Assembly: GCA_905214605.1 (NCBI GenBank) | Contig: CAJMMY010000003.1 | Location: 1-25,589 of the forward strand | Length of the DNA stretch: 25,589 nucleotides | Reading direction: 5' to 3' | Origin: an uncultured bacterium | GTDB lineage: Bacteria > Bacillota_A > Clostridia > Oscillospirales > Oscillospiraceae | Shown: piece after piece, positions 24,243 to 25,589 of the stretch | Position numbering within the stretch: position 1 is the first letter of the stretch | Layout of the letters: each line of letters opens with the position of its first letter | Program-made: the position numbers and the translations under genes | The notes under the pieces: generated by a model | The model's input: only the letters and a program-made list of their open reading frames with translations | Told to the model about the DNA's origin: nothing | Database searches by the model: none

Positions 24243-24340
24243 AAGTAGATTGCATATATTCAGTTTTTATGCATTTATGCACTACAGTTTGCGGATTTCC
24301 CGGCATATTATACCGTTCCGATAGTCACGACCTGATATAA

Positions 24341-24688
24341 TTAATCAACTGTTGTAATTCTCTGCGATTGCACAGCGGCTCTGCTTTCTTGCGAATACTG
24401 CTCCTCCGGTTTTTGTGCATTTAGTACTTCACAGTATTCCCGCAGATCCCACTCTCGCCAAGAATCATCTTCCATGACTTCATAAGCAGACGTAATGCCC
24501 CGATTCAAAGTCTCGTTGAACAAATACAGCTGCCCATTTTCATCATATCGACATTCCCAAACGCCGATGCCCCGGTCATCTTCAACGTCTGTTTTCGTTT
24601 TCTCCGGTAGGGGTTCCGATGCGCACCCGGAGAGGGTCAGACAAACGCACAGCAGCATTGACAGCATGATATACAGAAATTTTTTCAT
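24341..24688 (-). CDS. Small lipoprotein of unknown function
   Basis: The protein has 115 residues. The signal peptide FLYIMLSMLLCVCLTLSGC has a lipobox LSGC with the acylated Cys at about residue 22. The mature part is small, acidic and rich in Glu, Gln and Tyr (VWECRYDENGQLYLFNETLNRG, WREWDLREYCEVLNAQKPEEQYSQE). I recognise no domain. I chose the ATG at 24688 because GGAGG precedes it and the signal peptide starts there. It does not overlap its neighbours. No convincing promoter is visible in the 76 bases upstream. Confidence 0.75.
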   Translation of the reverse strand: MKKFLYIMLSMLLCVCLTLSGCASEPLPEKTKTDVEDDRGIGVWECRYDENGQLYLFNETLNRGITSAYEVMEDDSWREWDLREYCEVLNAQKPEEQYSQESRAAVQSQRITTVD

Positions 24689-24764
24689 TCTTGCCCCTCC
24701 TTCGGTCTGCGTTATGGTGCCCAATAACAAATCGAACGAGTGTGAACTACTTATTTTACCTTAT

Positions 24765-25046
24765 TTACATATACATACGCAAAAGTGTAGAAAGAACACT
24801 GGAAAGCACAATCGGTCCCAAAACCAGAATCCAAAACACTGCATTTCCCCATGCATACCGTTCCCGGGCTTTTCTGGCAAGGAAAATCGAAAGCCACAAG
24901 CCAATCAGAGACGGCAGGTAATGCCAAATCAAACTCATGGGATTTTTGGTCATCGGCAGGAACATATTTCCAAGCCATTCCGCAAGCAGTTCAATCGCCG
25001 TAAACAGAATGAACGCAATCACAATTTTTCCGATTTTCTTTTCCAT
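24765..25046 (-). CDS. Small three-helix membrane protein of unknown function
   Basis: The protein has 93 residues and three hydrophobic segments: about 5-22 (IGKIVIAFILFTAIELLAEW), 33-52 (LIWHYLPSLIGLWLSIFLA) and 64-84 (NAVFWILVLGPIVLSSVLSTLL). A short basic loop (RKARERY) lies between helices two and three and probably faces the cytoplasm. No known family is recognised. The ATG at 25046 follows GGAGG by seven bases. A promoter (25120-25148) lies just upstream. Confidence 0.75.
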   Translation of the reverse strand: MEKKIGKIVIAFILFTAIELLAEWLGNMFLPMTKNPMSLIWHYLPSLIGLWLSIFLARKARERYAWGNAVFWILVLGPIVLSSVLSTLLRMYM

Positions 25047-25119
25047 AGTCAGCCCTCCGTTTCTGATTTGCTGTTTCGGGTCAGCCCTCCCATGCAGCGG
25101 TACTGCGCTTTCTATTTTC

Positions 25120-25148
25120 AGCATACTATGTTGTGATATTTGTATCAA
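25120..25148 (-). promoter_or_regulatory. Promoter of the three-helix membrane protein gene (TTGATA - 17 bp - TATGCT)
   Basis: On the minus strand TTGATA (25143-25148) and TATGCT (25120-25125) are 17 bp apart. The -10 is a four of six match. Confidence 0.5.
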
Positions 25149-25207
25149 TCTGTTTTTTTGATTCTGATTTTTTTGTATTCTTTCAACAATTTTTCCACAT
25201 TTTTCTC

Positions 25208-25240
25208 ATAAAAAATACCGACCCATTTGGGTCGGTATTT
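25208..25240 (-). terminator. Terminator of the S1-domain protein gene
   Basis: A 12-bp perfect stem (25213-25224 with 25229-25240, core TACCGACCC/GGGTCGGTA) has a four-base loop. On the minus strand it runs into TTTTTT. Confidence 0.9.
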
Positions 25241-25255
25241 CGTATTTTCATGAAC

Positions 25256-25589
25256 TTATCTTCTCCGGCGGCTGGAGCGGTGGTCGGCATACATCTTGTT
25301 ATCCGCAATGCGGCTGTCCGACTCCTGCATGAACTGTTTCAGCTTATCCTCAAAGCTCACATCGCCGGTGGGTCCGGAGACATGACCGCTGCGGCGGTCC
25401 TCCCGGGGTGCAAAATTCCGGCGCTGCTGCGGACGGCCCTCCCGGCTTTCCCGGGGCTCGCGGCTGTCCTGTCCGCCGGCGGGGCGGGGGCGGTTCTGCC
25501 GAGGCTGGGGCGGCTGGGCCTGTTTCATGGAAAGGTTCACCTTTCCGCCCTCGCCGATTCCGATGACCTTCACCTTTACGGTTTCACCG
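25256..25589 (-). CDS. S1-domain RNA-binding protein, C-terminal part (partial)
   Basis: The gene enters from the right edge. The first visible residues, GETVKVKVIGIGEGGKVNLSMKQ, are the final strands of an S1 RNA-binding domain, as in the small general stress protein 13/YabR-like family. A long low-complexity tail follows (about 25-75), rich in Pro, Gln, Arg and Gly, then FEDKLKQFMQESDSRIADNKMY and a terminal SSRRRR. Such basic tails are common on RNA-binding proteins and give extra, non-specific RNA contacts. The role is probably linked to ribosomes or mRNA. The N-terminal part and start codon lie outside the window. Confidence 0.85.
   Translation of the reverse strand, partial: GETVKVKVIGIGEGGKVNLSMKQAQPPQPRQNRPRPAGGQDSREPRESREGRPQQRRNFAPREDRRSGHVSGPTGDVSFEDKLKQFMQESDSRIADNKMYADHRSSRRRR

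Larger units (their letters stand above)
24027..24340. other. 314-bp intergenic region upstream of the peptide operon
   Basis: It holds the peptide-operon promoter (24087-24115), a 5' leader hairpin (24061-24077), AT-rich upstream sequence (24116-24200) and a terminator-like hairpin (24206-24242). The rest (about 24243-24340) shows no coding region or clear signal that I can support. Confidence 0.6.

Overview
The window looks like chromosome of an anaerobic, spore-forming Firmicute of the class Clostridia, most likely Oscillospiraceae-like. This is inferred from gene content, not from a marker gene: a SpoVT sporulation regulator, a tetrahydrofolate (THF) riboswitch ahead of an ECF folate transporter subunit, lipoprotein solute-binding proteins, strong GGAGG-type ribosome sites, many intrinsic terminators and a moderately high GC content. 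I saw no rRNA, tRNA, CRISPR array, transposase, integrase or phage gene.

Layout. 1-942 (+): 3' end of the ATP synthase operon (atpD partial, atpC). 988-1986 (-): argF, with a promoter that contains three GATTAT repeats spaced exactly 10 bp. 2221-2631 (+): small membrane protein with a zinc ribbon. 2708-3438 (+): promoter, THF-I riboswitch, antiterminator/terminator and folT, starting at TTG. 3504-4046 (-): spoVT. 4178-5593 (-): NCS2 xanthine/uracil-type permease, divergent from a GNAT acetyltransferase (5763-6260, +). 6313-8107 (-): MscS-type channel followed by a membrane-anchored InlB-repeat protein.

8377-14250 (+) is a likely c-di-GMP sensory operon: an orphan solute-binding lipoprotein with no permease or ATPase, a membrane sensor PAS-GGDEF-EAL protein broken by two frameshifts, and a second membrane diguanylate-cyclase-like protein with a GCDEF motif. 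The arrangement recalls the NspS/MbaA pair of Vibrio cholerae. I consider it the most interesting part of the window.

14314-24026 (-) is one long operon, read right to left: dipeptide-type solute-binding protein, two permeases, a fused double ATPase, a nitroreductase-family flavoprotein, a DUF917 (S-methyl-thiohydantoin desulfurase-like) protein, an M20 dipeptidase and an M29-fold metalloenzyme. Transporter and enzymes are tightly spaced or overlap (two ATGA junctions), which suggests uptake and breakdown of a peptide or peptide-derived heterocycle. 24341-25046 (-): a small lipoprotein and a three-helix membrane protein, both unknown. 25256 to the window end (-): an S1-domain RNA-binding protein with a long Arg/Pro/Gln-rich tail, partial.
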